The position numbers and the translations under genes are program-made. A stretch of DNA of 64,000 nt from Mycolicibacterium celeriflavum (GTDB lineage: Bacteria > Actinomycetota > Actinomycetes > Mycobacteriales > Mycobacteriaceae): positions 1,798,001-1,862,000 of the forward strand of contig NZ_AP022591.1 in the NCBI RefSeq assembly GCF_010731795.1, given 5' to 3'. This document shows positions 9,110-17,305 of this stretch, piece after piece (position 1 is the first letter of the stretch; each line of letters begins with the position of its first letter). The notes below the pieces were generated by a model. That model was given only the letters and a program-made list of their open reading frames with translations. It was not told the DNA's origin and did not search any database.

Positions 9110-9960
9110 CGGGTGTCCTCCTGCTCCGGTGTCAAGGGCGGAAAGTTCGGTGGGCGCTTCTCGAAGAAGCTCGTGATGCCCTCGATGAAGTCGGGCCGCG
9201 TCATCGACTCGTGCATCAGCTTCTCGGCGTGGTCGCTGGCTTCGACGACATTGCGCATGGTGTCTGCGTACACCTGTTGTTTGATCACCGCCAGCGAACT
9301 GGGCGCGCAGTTGGCGGCGATGTCCTCGGCATAGCCGATTGCGCGGGACAGCAACTCGTCCGTCGGAAGCACCTCGTTGACCACGCCGAGCCGGGCGGCC
9401 TCGTCGGCGAAGAACACCCGGCCGGACAGCAGCAGGTCCATCGCCACCCCGGTGCCCACGATCCGCGGCAGGATCCAGGAGATGCCGTATTCGGCGATCA
9501 GCCCGCGTCGCGCGAACGAGGTGGTGAACTTGGCGCCGTCGGCCGCGAAGCGCACGTCGCACATCAGCGCCAGCGTCAAACCCATTCCCGCGCAGGCGCC
9601 GTTGATCGCGGCGACGACGGGTTTGCGCATGCTCATCACGAAATGTGGATGGCGCGCGCCGACCAGCTTTCCGACGTCGGTGTCGCCGGCGGTGTCGACG
9701 GTGGCGGCGCTGATCGTCGTCAGATCCCCCATGTCCGCGCCGGCGCAAAACGCTCGGCCGCTGCCGGTGACCACGATCGCCCGCACGTCGGGATCCGCCT
9801 CGGCGCAGTCCAGTCGCTCGTAGAACATGGTGGCGAGCCCGCCGCCCCAACCGTTCATCCGCTCCGGCCGATTCAGCGTGATGAGCGCGACGCCGGTGTC
9901 ACGCACCTCGTAGCGCACCGGCGTGGCGACCGGTTCGGCGACGTGGTCAGGAGCGCTCAC
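9106..9960 (-). CDS. Crotonase-fold (enoyl-CoA hydratase/isomerase) protein
   Basis: A 284-residue crotonase-superfamily protein and first gene of the eight-gene minus-strand operon. The oxyanion-hole strands ITLNRPERMNGWG and FCAGADM are intact. By eye the two hydratase glutamates are absent: the GGGCEL-like motif reads GMGLTL and the second region reads FARRGLIAEYGISW, with a Glu a few residues later. That pattern suggests an isomerase, hydrolase or other crotonase chemistry rather than simple hydration. The GTG start follows GGAGGAGG, a strong ribosome-binding site. Confidence 0.9.
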   Translation of the reverse strand: MSAPDHVAEPVATPVRYEVRDTGVALITLNRPERMNGWGGGLATMFYERLDCAEADPDVRAIVVTGSGRAFCAGADMGDLTTISAATVDTAGDTDVGKLVGARHPHFVMSMRKPVVAAINGACAGMGLTLALMCDVRFAADGAKFTTSFARRGLIAEYGISWILPRIVGTGVAMDLLLSGRVFFADEAARLGVVNEVLPTDELLSRAIGYAEDIAANCAPSSLAVIKQQVYADTMRNVVEASDHAEKLMHESMTRPDFIEGITSFFEKRPPNFPPLTPEQEDTR

Positions 9961-10002
9961 CCGGCAGTCCTCCTCCAGCGGTCCGAGGCTTGTGAATGCT
10001 CA

Positions 10003-10021
10003 TACTGTACACCTATCGGTA
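10003..10021. promoter_or_regulatory. Putative operator/promoter of the eight-gene operon
   Basis: The 85-bp gap before the crotonase gene contains TACTGTACACCTATCGGTA. Its TACTGTA...CCTAT...GTA layout resembles the inverted repeat at 11902-11920 beside the TetR gene, so the same TetR protein may bind both. On the minus strand the same stretch offers a TACAGT -10-like hexamer. This is a by-eye match only. Confidence 0.35.
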
Positions 10022-10045
10022 GCGTCTTCCGCAACTGCCGGCTAG

Positions 10046-11053
10046 TCACGTGCCGACCAGCCCGAACCGCCGATACGCAGCGTCGATCTGGGCTTTCGCC
10101 TCAGCAGGCAGCTCCGCCTGCGGGGGCCGCGAGTGCGGATACGCGCCGATGGGCAGGCCTAGCACCGATGCCGCGTACTTGAACGCGCCACCCCAATGCG
10201 TGAAGTAGTCCGGCCGACCCGGATAGCAGGTGAACCACGACCCCATGTCGAGGTCGAATTGGTCCAGCCCCGAATCCCGCGCATGGTCCATGGCCTCGAT
10301 GAGCTTGTCGGCCAGGATCAGCTCCCAGTACTCCGAGAACGGCCGGTGCGCCGCGGTCTCGAACAGGTATCCGGCGGTGCCGAGTTGCGCAGGGCAGACG
10401 ACACCGTCGCGCAGCCAACCGGCGCGGTACACGGTCTTGTCGCACTCCCATACGGCGAGTCCGGGTGCCAACTCGTGAAGCAACCGGCTGGCCGCGGGCC
10501 GGAACGCGCCCTCCTTCGTCGCGCACACCGCCGCAATCTCATCGAAGATCTCGGCGCTTTCGGCCGGCGTCAACACGTAACCCGACGACGGCGAGTTGAA
10601 CATTCCGAGCGCGATGTCGGTGCGGTCGGCGATGTACCGGAAAAAGCGCAAGACTCCGACTCCGCCGTGCGCCTCCATCATCGGGGTCTGGATGTAGACG
10701 ATGTCCGCGCCGGCCTCCTGCGCATGGCGCGTCAGCTCGAGGCAGTCCTTGGCCGCCGTCGCGGCCGTGCATGCCTGCACGACGACGTCGGGATTAGCGG
10801 CGCGACCCTCCTCGATCGCGACCTCCAGCAATCGTTTTCGTTCATCGATCGTCAGCGCCCAGAATTCGGCTATGCCGCTCGTGCACCACAGCAGCGGGTG
10901 GTTCAGAACACCGACGCAGTGCCGCACCAGCGCCCGATACGCGTCCCAGTCGATGTCGTCGCCGTCGACACCGCAGAACGGCGTGTAGAGCGAGTCGCCG
11001 ATGCCCCGGAGATGGCTGCGCGCCCACTCCCGAGCGTCTTTCGCCGTCGCCAC
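10046..11053 (-). CDS. DapA-like (dihydrodipicolinate synthase family) aldolase/hydratase
   Basis: A 335-residue class I TIM-barrel lyase of the DapA/NanA family. The Schiff-base Lys is K180 in CATKEGAF, and the early WCTSGIAEFWALT stretch matches the GTTGE region of the family. GTG at 11053 with GAGGAG 7 nt upstream fixes the start. It follows the SDR gene by 16 bp on the same strand. The surroundings are catabolic and no lysine genes are present, so a retro-aldol or hydratase-aldolase role that splits off pyruvate or a similar unit is more likely than lysine synthesis; that is inference. Confidence 0.87.
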   Translation of the reverse strand: MATAKDAREWARSHLRGIGDSLYTPFCGVDGDDIDWDAYRALVRHCVGVLNHPLLWCTSGIAEFWALTIDERKRLLEVAIEEGRAANPDVVVQACTAATAAKDCLELTRHAQEAGADIVYIQTPMMEAHGGVGVLRFFRYIADRTDIALGMFNSPSSGYVLTPAESAEIFDEIAAVCATKEGAFRPAASRLLHELAPGLAVWECDKTVYRAGWLRDGVVCPAQLGTAGYLFETAAHRPFSEYWELILADKLIEAMDHARDSGLDQFDLDMGSWFTCYPGRPDYFTHWGGAFKYAASVLGLPIGAYPHSRPPQAELPAEAKAQIDAAYRRFGLVGT

Positions 11054-11069
11054 GATGATCTCCTCAGTC

Positions 11070-11867
11070 TCAGGTGAAGTCTGAGCCCCCGTCGACGTTG
11101 ACGTTGGCACCCGTCATGTACGAGTTGCGCCGAGACGCGAGAAACGCGACGACGGGCGCGATTTCGCTGGGTAAGCCGGCCCGCGGAAGGTGAGCCGGAT
11201 GGCCGAAGTGCTCGCCGATGGCGGCCATCAACGCGTACGGGTCGGTGCCGTCGACGCCGACGGATTCGGCCCAGCCGATCAGTGCTTCCGACGCGATGCT
11301 GCCCGGCGAGACCACGTTGACCAGGATCTCGTCCTTGGCCAACAACAGCGACAGATTCTTCGAAACACTGGTCAGCGCCGCCTTGGCCGCGGTGTAAGCG
11401 GGCAGGATCACACTCTGCCGTTGTGTCGAATGTGCGGAGAAGTTCACGATGCGCGCCCACTCCGCGCTGCGTAGCAAGGGAAGCGCCGAACGCACACTGT
11501 GCACCATTCCCATCACTCCGCCGTCGAACGCGTTGCGCCACTGCTCGTCGGTCAGATCCTCGAAGGTGCCGATGACGTCGGGTCCGACGGCGTTGATGAG
11601 AATGTTCAGACCGCCGTTCCAGCGCTTCCCGACCTCCTCGAAGACCCGCTGAACCTGGCCGGCATCGGTGGTGTCGGCGGTCAGCGCCACAGCGTCGGGG
11701 CTGCCGAGTTCGGCGAGGGACGTCGCCGCCTCGTCGAGGACGTCCGGTGTGCGGCCGACGACCGCCACCCGCGCACCGTCTTCGGCCAGGCAGCGCGCGG
11801 TCGCGAAACCCATTCCGCGTCCGCCGCCGACCACGACGGCCGTGGCGTCCTTCAGCCCGAGATCCAT
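11070..11867 (-). CDS. Short-chain dehydrogenase/reductase
   Basis: A 265-residue classical SDR. It has the cofactor motif GGGRGMGFATA, the structural NAVG in place of NNAG, an active-site Tyr-Lys in YTAAKAA, and a FabG-like C-terminus MTGANVNVDGG. It is the first gene of a two-gene operon with the DapA-like gene and is divergent from the TetR gene at 12023. It likely interconverts an alcohol and ketone in the same pathway; the substrate is unknown. Confidence 0.9.
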   Translation of the reverse strand: MDLGLKDATAVVVGGGRGMGFATARCLAEDGARVAVVGRTPDVLDEAATSLAELGSPDAVALTADTTDAGQVQRVFEEVGKRWNGGLNILINAVGPDVIGTFEDLTDEQWRNAFDGGVMGMVHSVRSALPLLRSAEWARIVNFSAHSTQRQSVILPAYTAAKAALTSVSKNLSLLLAKDEILVNVVSPGSIASEALIGWAESVGVDGTDPYALMAAIGEHFGHPAHLPRAGLPSEIAPVVAFLASRRNSYMTGANVNVDGGSDFT

Positions 11868-11901
11868 ACGGCCTTTCGCTGCCCGATTCGGTAGAGAACC
11901 T

Positions 11902-11920
11902 TACTATAGGACTTACAGTA
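11902..11920. promoter_or_regulatory. Putative TetR operator (imperfect palindrome)
   Basis: TACTATAGGACTTACAGTA is a 19-bp imperfect inverted repeat (14 of 18 paired positions) in the 155-bp gap between the divergent SDR and TetR genes, about 35 bp from the SDR start. Position and symmetry fit autoregulation by the adjacent TetR protein. Confidence 0.45.
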
Positions 11921-12022
11921 GAACGGTGAAACCACCGTCGGAAGCGGCTGACGGTACATTCAGGTCGACCAACCCCGTTCGCGGGAGCACAACGCGCAGC
12001 TGATTCGATGGAGGTGCCCTAC

Positions 12023-12760
12023 GTGGCAAGGCAACCGACCGCCGAGAAGCGTCAGCGGCGTGAGCGCGGATCCATCAATCCCGACGACATCATCAACGGC
12101 GCCTTCGAACTCGCCGAACAGGTGGGCATCGACAACTTGTCCATGCCACTGCTCGGCAAGCACCTCGGCGTCGGCGTCACGAGCATCTACTGGTACTTCC
12201 GCAAGAAGGACGACCTGCTCAACGCGATGACCGACCGCGCGCTGCGCCAGTACGTCTTCGCGACGCCGTATGTGGAGGCCAAGGACTGGCGCGAGACGTT
12301 GCGCAACCACGCCCGAACGATGCGAAAGACGTTCATGGGCAACCCGATTTTGTGCGACCTGATCCTCATCCGGTCCGCGTTGAGCCCGCGAACGGCCAAG
12401 CTCGGCGTGCAGGAGGTCGAGAAGGCGATCGCCGGCCTGGTCGAGGCGGGCCTGTCGGCCGAGGACGCGTTCGACACCTACTCCGCGGTGTCGGTGCACG
12501 TTCGCGGATCGGTGGTGCTGCACCGCCTTCGCGAGAAGAACCGCGCGACCGCCGAGGGTCCGAGCGACATCGAAGAGACGATGACCATCGATGCCGAAAA
12601 CACCCCGCTGCTGGCGTTGGTCACCGAGAAGGGCCATCACATCGGTGCGGCCGACGACAAGAACTTCGAGTTTGGCCTCGAGTGCATTCTCGATCATGCC
12701 GGCCGGTTGATCGACGAGGCCACGAACAAGCCCGCGAAAAAGGCCGCCCGTAAGCGTTAG
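12023..12760 (+). CDS. TetR-family transcriptional regulator
   Basis: A TetR protein of 245 residues from the GTG start. The N-terminal helix-turn-helix spans roughly residues 25-65, with LGVGVTSIYWYFRKKDDLL as the recognition helix and following turn; the C-terminal part is the ligand-binding domain. I prefer GTG at 12023, which has GGAGG 8 nt upstream, over the in-frame ATG at 12008 that lies inside that ribosome-binding site. Divergent from the SDR/DapA-like operon, with palindromic DNA between them. It may sense a pathway acyl-CoA. Confidence 0.9.
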   Translation: MARQPTAEKRQRRERGSINPDDIINGAFELAEQVGIDNLSMPLLGKHLGVGVTSIYWYFRKKDDLLNAMTDRALRQYVFATPYVEAKDWRETLRNHARTMRKTFMGNPILCDLILIRSALSPRTAKLGVQEVEKAIAGLVEAGLSAEDAFDTYSAVSVHVRGSVVLHRLREKNRATAEGPSDIEETMTIDAENTPLLALVTEKGHHIGAADDKNFEFGLECILDHAGRLIDEATNKPAKKAARKR

Positions 12761-12847
12761 TTGGCCGGTGACTTTGGCTTCGTTTGTGAATCTGACGACG
12801 TTTCCCGGCGACAAACGTCGCCAGATGCACAATCGAGCAGTGGTCGG

Positions 12848-14023
12848 CTAGACCTCGATCACGACTGCGCCGCCCTGGCCGCCGCCGGCGCACATTCCGG
12901 CGACGCCGATGCCCCCGCCGCGCCGCTGCAACTCGTAGACCAGGGTGGTGATCATCCGCGCACCGGATGCGGCGATGGGATGGCCCAGGCTGCAACCACT
13001 TCCGGAGAAGTTCACCAACTCCTCGTCGATGCCGAACTCACGGCAGGCCGCGATCGGCACGGACGCGAACGCTTCGTTGATCTCCCACAGTGCGACGTCG
13101 GAGGGCTTCAGCCCGGCACGATCGAGCACCTTGCCGATGGCCCTCACCGCACCGAGACCGCAATCGCGCGGCGGCACACCCGCCGCGGCCCAGGCCCGCA
13201 CGGTCGCCATCTTGGTCAAGTTCTCGGCGTCGGCGTACTCACTGTCGACGAGCGCCACCGCGGCGGCGGCGTCGTTGGTGCCGCTGCTGTTGCCCGCGGT
13301 GATCGAGAATCCCTCGATCTCCGGATGCAGCGGCTTGAGGCCGGCCAACTTCTCGACGGTGGTGTCGCGGCGCGGATGCTCGTCGACGCTGAACTCGATC
13401 ACCGAGCCGTCGAACTGCTGAACCTTCAGCGGCACGATCTCGTCGACGAACTTGCCGGCGTCGATCGCGGCGATGGCGCGTTGATGCGACCGCGCCGCCC
13501 ACGCGTCCATCTCTTCGCGGCTGATGCCGACCGCCTGCGCGGTGTTCCAGCCGACGGTGATCGACATGTCCTTGCACGGGGCGTCGGGCGTCTCGACGTG
13601 CGTCGGCGGCATCCACTTCTCTTCGAACTTCAACTCTGGGCCGGGGATGCGCCAGTTGACCAGTGGCGTCATGGACAGCGACTGCACACCGCCGGCGATC
13701 AGCGCACGCTCCATGCCGGAGCCGATCTGCGCCGACGCGTTGCCGATCGCGGTGAGGCTGCCGGCGCAGTGCCGGTTCACCGACTGTCCGGGCACATCCT
13801 GCAGGCCGATGGCGTCGGCCGCATAGCGAGCGAGATCCCCACCGCCGTAATGCGATTCGGCGAAGATCAGGTCGTCGATCGCCTTCGGGTCGATGCCCGA
13901 ACGCCGGATCACCTCGGGCAGCACGGTGGTGATCAGCGTTTCAGGTGGAGTGTTGACCAGGGTGCCCTTGAAGGACCGGCCGATCGCCGTCCTGGCGGCA
14001 CCGACGATGACGGGTGTGCGCAT
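12848..14023 (-). CDS. Thiolase (acetyl-CoA C-acyltransferase)
   Basis: A 391-residue complete thiolase. The nucleophilic Cys is C86 in NRHCAGSL, followed by NEAFASVP, GHPIAASGARM and the second Cys in GMCAGGGQGG. It cleaves 3-ketoacyl-CoA to give acetyl- or propionyl-CoA. ATG at 14023, with GGTGGAAG before it, is preferred over the long spurious N-terminal extension. It is the last gene of the minus-strand operon thioesterase-GntR-crotonase-thiolase, separated from the crotonase by a 64-bp gap that could hold a second promoter. Confidence 0.93.
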   Translation of the reverse strand: MRTPVIVGAARTAIGRSFKGTLVNTPPETLITTVLPEVIRRSGIDPKAIDDLIFAESHYGGGDLARYAADAIGLQDVPGQSVNRHCAGSLTAIGNASAQIGSGMERALIAGGVQSLSMTPLVNWRIPGPELKFEEKWMPPTHVETPDAPCKDMSITVGWNTAQAVGISREEMDAWAARSHQRAIAAIDAGKFVDEIVPLKVQQFDGSVIEFSVDEHPRRDTTVEKLAGLKPLHPEIEGFSITAGNSSGTNDAAAAVALVDSEYADAENLTKMATVRAWAAAGVPPRDCGLGAVRAIGKVLDRAGLKPSDVALWEINEAFASVPIAACREFGIDEELVNFSGSGCSLGHPIAASGARMITTLVYELQRRGGGIGVAGMCAGGGQGGAVVIEV

Positions 14024-14087
14024 GTTCTTCCACCTCGGGTTCGACGTAAGCGACGTTACAAAACTAGCAGATAGTGTAGCGGACCTG

Positions 14088-14963
14088 TTATTCGGGCTCG
14101 GGCACGTGAAAATGCTCGTCACGCAGCCGGAACGCCTCCTTTGTGCCGTGCTGCGCTCGGGTCTTGACGAAGTTGAACTCACCCTCGGCGAACTGCAGGT
14201 TCGTCCCGTAGGCGTGGAACAGATAGCTCGCCACTTCCTCACCCTGGTAGGCCTGGCTCTGCTCGACGAGGCGGAACGCCTCCTTGGCGATCACGACGCC
14301 GTCGGCCGGCATCTTGGCCGCCTTCTCCGCCCAGTAGCGCGCCCTGGCCCCGACCTTGTCCGGTTCGCAGGTATCGGTGAAGACGCCGAGATGCTCGACC
14401 GCGCCGGCCTCGATGATGTCGCCGGTGAGCAGGAGTCGCCGTGCGAGCACCGGACCCAACCGGTGGAAGAACATGTGCAGGCTGCCCAGCGCGGGGCCGA
14501 GGAAGCGGGTGGCGGGCATCCCGATCTCCGTGGTGCGGGCAATCACGGAGATGTCGGTCATCAACGCCATCTCGAAGCCGCCACCCAGCGCGTATCCGCT
14601 GATCTCTCCCACCGTGACCTTCGGGAAGCCCATGAAGTTGTGGTAGAAGCCGAACGACCTTCGGTCCACCGCCAGTCGCCTGCGCTGACTGGGCCGCTTC
14701 TTGGCTTCTTGCCGTTCCTTGTCGCCGTACCAGCCGTAGGCGTTGTTCATGTCGGCCCCGGTGCTGAACACACCGTCGACGCCCCGCAACAGCACCACCG
14801 TGATGTCGTCGTCGTCGGCGACCTCGTCGAGGTGCCGGCCGACGGTGTCCCGCATCGCCGCGTCATAGGAGTTGCGCTGTGCCGGGTTGTTGAAGGTGAT
14901 CGTCGCGATCCGCTTCTCGCGGTCGACGTCGAACAGCACACGGTCATCGGCGGTGGTGGTCAT
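14088..14963 (-). CDS. Crotonase-fold (enoyl-CoA hydratase family) protein
   Basis: A 291-residue crotonase. The motif GYALGGGFEMALMTD keeps the first catalytic-type Glu, but the second site reads GMPATRFLG with Ala in place of Glu. One glutamate alone is seen in isomerases, ring hydrolases and decarboxylases of this superfamily. The C-terminal half has an extra tail after the usual fold. The gene lies 9 bp downstream of the GntR gene on the same strand. Confidence 0.9.
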   Translation of the reverse strand: MTTTADDRVLFDVDREKRIATITFNNPAQRNSYDAAMRDTVGRHLDEVADDDDITVVLLRGVDGVFSTGADMNNAYGWYGDKERQEAKKRPSQRRRLAVDRRSFGFYHNFMGFPKVTVGEISGYALGGGFEMALMTDISVIARTTEIGMPATRFLGPALGSLHMFFHRLGPVLARRLLLTGDIIEAGAVEHLGVFTDTCEPDKVGARARYWAEKAAKMPADGVVIAKEAFRLVEQSQAYQGEEVASYLFHAYGTNLQFAEGEFNFVKTRAQHGTKEAFRLRDEHFHVPEPE

Positions 14964-14972
14964 CAGGTGTCC

Positions 14973-15740
14973 TCACTGAACGCTGGAAATGAGCTTGGCC
15001 TCAATGGTTTTGTCGGTACCGACGGCGAGCGTGTTGCGCCGCGCGGCGGCCAGGTGGTCGGTGGCCAACCGCACGGCACGCGCTTCGTTGCCGTCGCGAA
15101 TCGCGTCGAGCAGTCGTTGGTGATCGCGTAGCGCCGCCCGCATGGTCTTGTGCTGCATGGGATCCCCCTCGTCACTCCACACCGACGATTCATGGGCGGA
15201 CCAGATCAACTCCAGGGAACCGATCAACACGATCATCGCCTCGTTGCCGCAACGGGACACCAAGGCTTCGTGGAACCGCCTGGCATTGGGCACATACTGC
15301 GACAGACTGTCGAACTGCTCGATCTGCCTTCCGATTTCGGCCTCGAGGTACGGAACGACCTCGGTCATCCGGTCGTCGCGCGCCGCGCACATGCCCGCGC
15401 AAATCGGTTCCAGATGCATGAGCGCGCCGCTGACGTCGGCCGGCGTCGCCGAACGCGACTGCAACACCATGCTGATCATGTGTGCGGTCCGGTCGGCCGA
15501 GGGCTGGTGGACGACGGCGCCGCCCATGTTCCCCCGCCGCACCGAGATCAGGCCGTCCATCTCGAGGATGTGGATCGCCTCGCGCAGCGCAGGCGGACTG
15601 ACCCCGAACTCTGCGAGCAAGCCGTCCTGAGACGGCAGCACGTCGCCCTCTTTGAGCCGCCCGGACAGAATGTCGTCACGCAGCCTGGCGGCGACGATCT
15701 CGGCCACCCTCGGTTGACGGATGCGCTGCGCCCTGGTCAT
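14973..15740 (-). CDS. GntR-family regulator, FadR/FCD type
   Basis: A 255-residue FadR-type regulator with an N-terminal winged helix (VLPSQDGLLAEFGVSPPALREAIHILEMDGLI) and a C-terminal all-helical FCD-like ligand domain. ATG at 15740 overlaps the stop of the upstream thioesterase gene (ATGA). It sits in one of two divergent operons separated by the palindrome at 16418-16437, so it probably controls both and responds to a CoA ester or acid of the pathway. Confidence 0.92.
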   Translation of the reverse strand: MTRAQRIRQPRVAEIVAARLRDDILSGRLKEGDVLPSQDGLLAEFGVSPPALREAIHILEMDGLISVRRGNMGGAVVHQPSADRTAHMISMVLQSRSATPADVSGALMHLEPICAGMCAARDDRMTEVVPYLEAEIGRQIEQFDSLSQYVPNARRFHEALVSRCGNEAMIVLIGSLELIWSAHESSVWSDEGDPMQHKTMRAALRDHQRLLDAIRDGNEARAVRLATDHLAAARRNTLAVGTDKTIEAKLISSVQ

Positions 15741-16387
15741 CTGACGCGGCGTTTCCCGTACTCGAACACCGACAGCCGGTCCGGCGGGGAGGCCGCCGTG
15801 TGGAACTCGCCGATGCACAAGACGTCGTCTTCGCGCAGCAAGCGGGCGGTCGAGGTGACCCGCCCGTCGGTCTCCTCGCGAGTCACGTCGAAGTTCAGCT
15901 CGGTCAGGATCGGCGTGGGCTTGCGGAATGTGACGCTCAGCGAGCGCGTCTTACCAGTTCGCCCCGTCGCGCAACTGTGATGCTGGGTCACGCAGTCGAA
16001 GAAGACCGCCAGGAACCCTCCGTTGACCAGCCCCGGCGGTCCTTCGAACAGCACCGGGAAGCTGACCCGCCCCGTGGCCGTGTCCTCGCCGAGTTCGTCG
16101 AAGGTGTACTCGGGAAAGGCCGGGTTGTACGCGCCGATGTCGAATGCGTGATCGAGGTAGATGCGCTGGGAGTCGGTGGCAGCGGGCCCAATCCGTGGTG
16201 TGAGGTCCGCCGGTGCCGCGGCGGCCAGTTCGCGTTCCCACTCGTCGATCTGCCGAAGCATTGCATCGACGGTCGGGTGGTCGTGCTCCAGCGACAGAAG
16301 CAGGCCGCTGAGCCGACGGATTGCGCCCGCCGCGGCGACGGTCTGCGCCAGCGGTTGCTCACCGAAGCTGGGCGTCGTGTGCGCCAT
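15737..16387 (-). CDS. Hotdog-fold thioesterase-like protein
   Basis: A 216-residue protein whose C-terminal half carries the PaaI/4HBT hotdog signature: GLVNGGFLAVFFDCVTQHH followed by a strand with SLSVTFRKPTPI. The N-terminal ~90 residues are helical and may be a dimerisation arm. Hotdog thioesterases release CoA from stalled acyl-CoA intermediates, which fits the ligase-rich neighbourhood. First gene of its operon, its start about 30 bp from the palindromic operator. Confidence 0.82.
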   Translation of the reverse strand: MAHTTPSFGEQPLAQTVAAAGAIRRLSGLLLSLEHDHPTVDAMLRQIDEWERELAAAAPADLTPRIGPAATDSQRIYLDHAFDIGAYNPAFPEYTFDELGEDTATGRVSFPVLFEGPPGLVNGGFLAVFFDCVTQHHSCATGRTGKTRSLSVTFRKPTPILTELNFDVTREETDGRVTSTARLLREDDVLCIGEFHTAASPPDRLSVFEYGKRRVR

Positions 16388-16417
16388 GCCCTGCCTTCCA
16401 TCTCGGGAGCTGTCCTT

Positions 16418-16437
16418 GCTAACTTGTACAAGATAGC
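16418..16437. promoter_or_regulatory. 20-bp palindromic operator between divergent operons
   Basis: GCTAACTTGTACAAGATAGC is a palindrome with 18 of 20 positions symmetric, centred on TTGTACAA. It lies in the gap between the thioesterase-GntR-crotonase-thiolase operon (minus) and the three-crotonase, three-ligase operon (plus). FCD-type GntR proteins bind short palindromes of this kind, so the GntR gene at 14973-15740 is the best candidate binder. Confidence 0.6.
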
Positions 16438-16483
16438 ATTACGGTATGTCTAACCATATAGCTTGAGATGGGTGGATCCCACG

Positions 16484-17290
16484 GTGACCGGTACGGCCGA
16501 CGACGGGGCGGTGGCGACATCGCGCGACGGCGCGATCCTGCGCCTCACGCTCGAACGACCGGCGCAGCGTAATTCTTTGAGCCACGCCATGATCGACGAG
16601 CTCGTAGCGATCCTGACCTCGGCCGCCAGCGACGACTCCCTGCGCGCGGTGCACATCCGCGGCGGCGGATCGGACTTCTGCGCCGGCGCGGACTGGGTGG
16701 CCACCAACGCCGATGGTCGACGCCCACGCACCGGCGATCTCACCCGGCGCATCCCCCACACCGCGAACCGGTTGGTCGAGCTGGTGCACACCATCCAGTT
16801 GCCGGTGGTGTGCACGGTGCGCGGCTGGGCGGTCGGCCTCGGCTGCAACCTAGCGCTGGCCGCCGACTTCGCCGTCGCAGCGGACGACGCGGTGCTCTGG
16901 GAGCCGTTCATCGGCCGCGGCTTCAGCCCCGACTCGGGTTCGACGTGGCTGCTGCCGCGGCTGGTCGGATTGGCGCGGGCACGACGGATGCTGTTGCTCG
17001 GCGAGAAAGTCGACGGCACCGAGGCATTCGCGTGGGGACTGATCCACCGCGCGGTCCCCGAGCCGGACGTCGATGCCGCGAGCGACGAACTCCTCGACCG
17101 GCTGGCGTCCGGCCCGACCGTCGCCATCGGCCTGGCGAAGCAGGCAATCCAGTACGGCCAGCACGCAACGCTGCCGCAGGCCATGAACCAGGAGCTGTAC
17201 GGCGTGGAGTTGTCCTGCCGCACCGCGGATTTCAAAGAAGGCCTGGCGGCGTTCCGTAACAAGCGCCCGCCGGAATTCCAAGGGCGCTGA
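16484..17290 (+). CDS. Crotonase-fold protein, PaaG-like isomerase
   Basis: A crotonase of about 268 residues. The GLGCNLALAADF motif has Asn in place of the first hydratase Glu, while FSPDSGSTWLLPRLVG matches the PDxGxTWLLPR signature of PaaG-like ring-expanding or double-bond isomerases, whose Asp is catalytic. The open frame begins at TTG 16463, but GTG 16484 has GGGTGGA 7 nt upstream and is preferred. First gene of a six-gene plus-strand operon. An isomerase is more likely than a hydratase; the substrate is unknown. Confidence 0.88.
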   Translation: MTGTADDGAVATSRDGAILRLTLERPAQRNSLSHAMIDELVAILTSAASDDSLRAVHIRGGGSDFCAGADWVATNADGRRPRTGDLTRRIPHTANRLVELVHTIQLPVVCTVRGWAVGLGCNLALAADFAVAADDAVLWEPFIGRGFSPDSGSTWLLPRLVGLARARRMLLLGEKVDGTEAFAWGLIHRAVPEPDVDAASDELLDRLASGPTVAIGLAKQAIQYGQHATLPQAMNQELYGVELSCRTADFKEGLAAFRNKRPPEFQGR

Positions 17291-17305
17291 CGATAGGAAC
17301 CGCAA

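Noticed and set aside
12008..12022. ATG 12008 as the start of the TetR gene
   Set aside because: It overlaps the GGAGG that is well placed for GTG 12023, and the added residues are not needed for the fold.
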